Shown: positions 63,643 through 64,000 of the stretch, piece after piece
How positions within the stretch are numbered: the first letter of the stretch is position 1
How the letters are laid out: each line of letters opens with the position of its first letter
From: Certhia americana
Taxonomy: Eukaryota > Chordata > Aves > Passeriformes > Certhiidae
NCBI GenBank assembly: GCA_018697195.1
Contig: JAGMWU010000038.1
Location: 1,086,129-1,150,128, forward strand
Reading direction: 5' to 3'
Length of the DNA: 64,000 bases
Position numbers and translations under genes: made by a program
The notes under the pieces: model-generated
The model's database searches: none
Told to the model about the DNA's origin: nothing
What the model saw: the letters and a program-made list of their open reading frames with translations, nothing else

Positions 63643-64000
63643 ATGTTCGCCGTGAAGCCGAAAGCCGTCATCGCTTCAACCTGTAACTGGCGAGCCGGCT
63701 CCGCGGTGGCTGGGTCCCGGCGGCCCGGCCCGGAACGCTTCGGGCCCCGCGGCCGGCCGCCGCCTCAGAGCACCGCCCCTTGCGACCGCTCCAGGGGCCG
63801 CCGCCGGCCGTCCGCCGAACCCCCCCCGCACGCTGTATTGGGCCGCGGCGGCGCGGCGCCTCGCGCGCTGATTGGCTGCCGCGCGGACTCTAATGGCGCC
63901 CCGGAAGAGGAGCTGGACGGCTGCGAGCCCAGAGGCGAAGCGCGGCCCCCGTCCGCTGACTCTCTGCCCGGCAACCCCCCCGGGACCCCCCGACGGGCTC
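63643..64000 (+). CDS. MCL1: MCL1 apoptosis regulator, N-terminal part of exon 1, truncated by window end
   Basis: Anti-apoptotic BCL2-family protein of the outer mitochondrial membrane (family knowledge). The frame is open from ATG 63643 to the end of the window (119 codons). It starts MFAVK as in avian MCL1, and later holds PEEELDGCEP, matching the human PEEELDGYEP caspase/PEST segment, followed by a Pro-rich stretch. BH domains and the membrane anchor would lie beyond the window. Between residues 6 and about 20 the expected AVIGFNLYCGG reads AVIASTCNWRAG. One missing G and later inserted bases would explain this, so a pair of compensating indel errors is likely. A TATA box lies 60 bp upstream, and ENSA is the upstream neighbour as in human. 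Confidence 0.85.
   Translation, partial: MFAVKPKAVIASTCNWRAGSAVAGSRRPGPERFGPRGRPPPQSTAPCDRSRGRRRPSAEPPPHAVLGRGGAAPRALIGCRADSNGAPEEELDGCEPRGEARPPSADSLPGNPPGTPRRA

Overview
The window is vertebrate nuclear DNA, almost certainly from a bird and plausibly a songbird. It holds multi-exon genes with GT-AG introns, about 20 CR1 LINE fragments (the dominant avian repeat), avian-type LTR sequence and many GC-rich minisatellites. That composition suggests a gene-dense microchromosome. I found no prokaryotic genes, CRISPR arrays or complete retroviral genes.

Six genes were recognised by comparing exon translations with remembered vertebrate family members. RIT1 (-, 13422 to 8272) and KHDC4 (-, 27185 to 15714) lie head to tail. 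HORMAD1 (+, 31842-44242), GOLPH3L (+, 47013-52640), ENSA (+, 53874-58349) and the first part of MCL1 (+, from 63643, cut by the window end) follow in one direction. HORMAD1-GOLPH3L-ENSA-MCL1 matches the human 1q21.3 order, and KHDC4-RIT1 matches a pair at human 1q22. The 27.2-31.8 kb interval, where KHDC4 and HORMAD1 stand head to head, is therefore a rearrangement junction relative to human. It is filled with CR1 pieces, a 29-bp minisatellite and an inverted LTR pair.

Assembly quality changes along the window. KHDC4, HORMAD1, GOLPH3L and ENSA have clean reading frames with phase-compatible introns (predicted 619, 366, 284 and 118 aa). All RIT1 exons at 8.3-13.4 kb carry many small indels. 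Positions 1-4545 are a noisy second copy of 13069-17690 (RIT1 first coding exon plus KHDC4 3' end), separated from the rest by a 100-N gap. A 269-bp block is repeated across a single N at 61034. These look like false duplications and unpolished gap fill.

Other regions: GC-rich tandem arrays occupy the RIT1 5' flank, RIT1 intron 1, the HORMAD1-GOLPH3L interval and ENSA intron 1, with AT-richer or mixed arrays in ENSA intron 2 and the ENSA 3' UTR. Several are open in many frames on both strands and produce long non-genic ORFs. The genes have no shared pathway. They cover small-GTPase signalling (RIT1), pre-mRNA splicing (KHDC4), meiotic chromosome axis (HORMAD1), Golgi PI4P binding (GOLPH3L), PP2A-B55 inhibition (ENSA) and apoptosis control (MCL1). 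I see no new multi-gene system. The most useful signals are assembly errors that break RIT1, the palindromic LTR at the synteny junction, a 32-bp sequence repeated on both sides of one KHDC4 exon, and the minisatellites.
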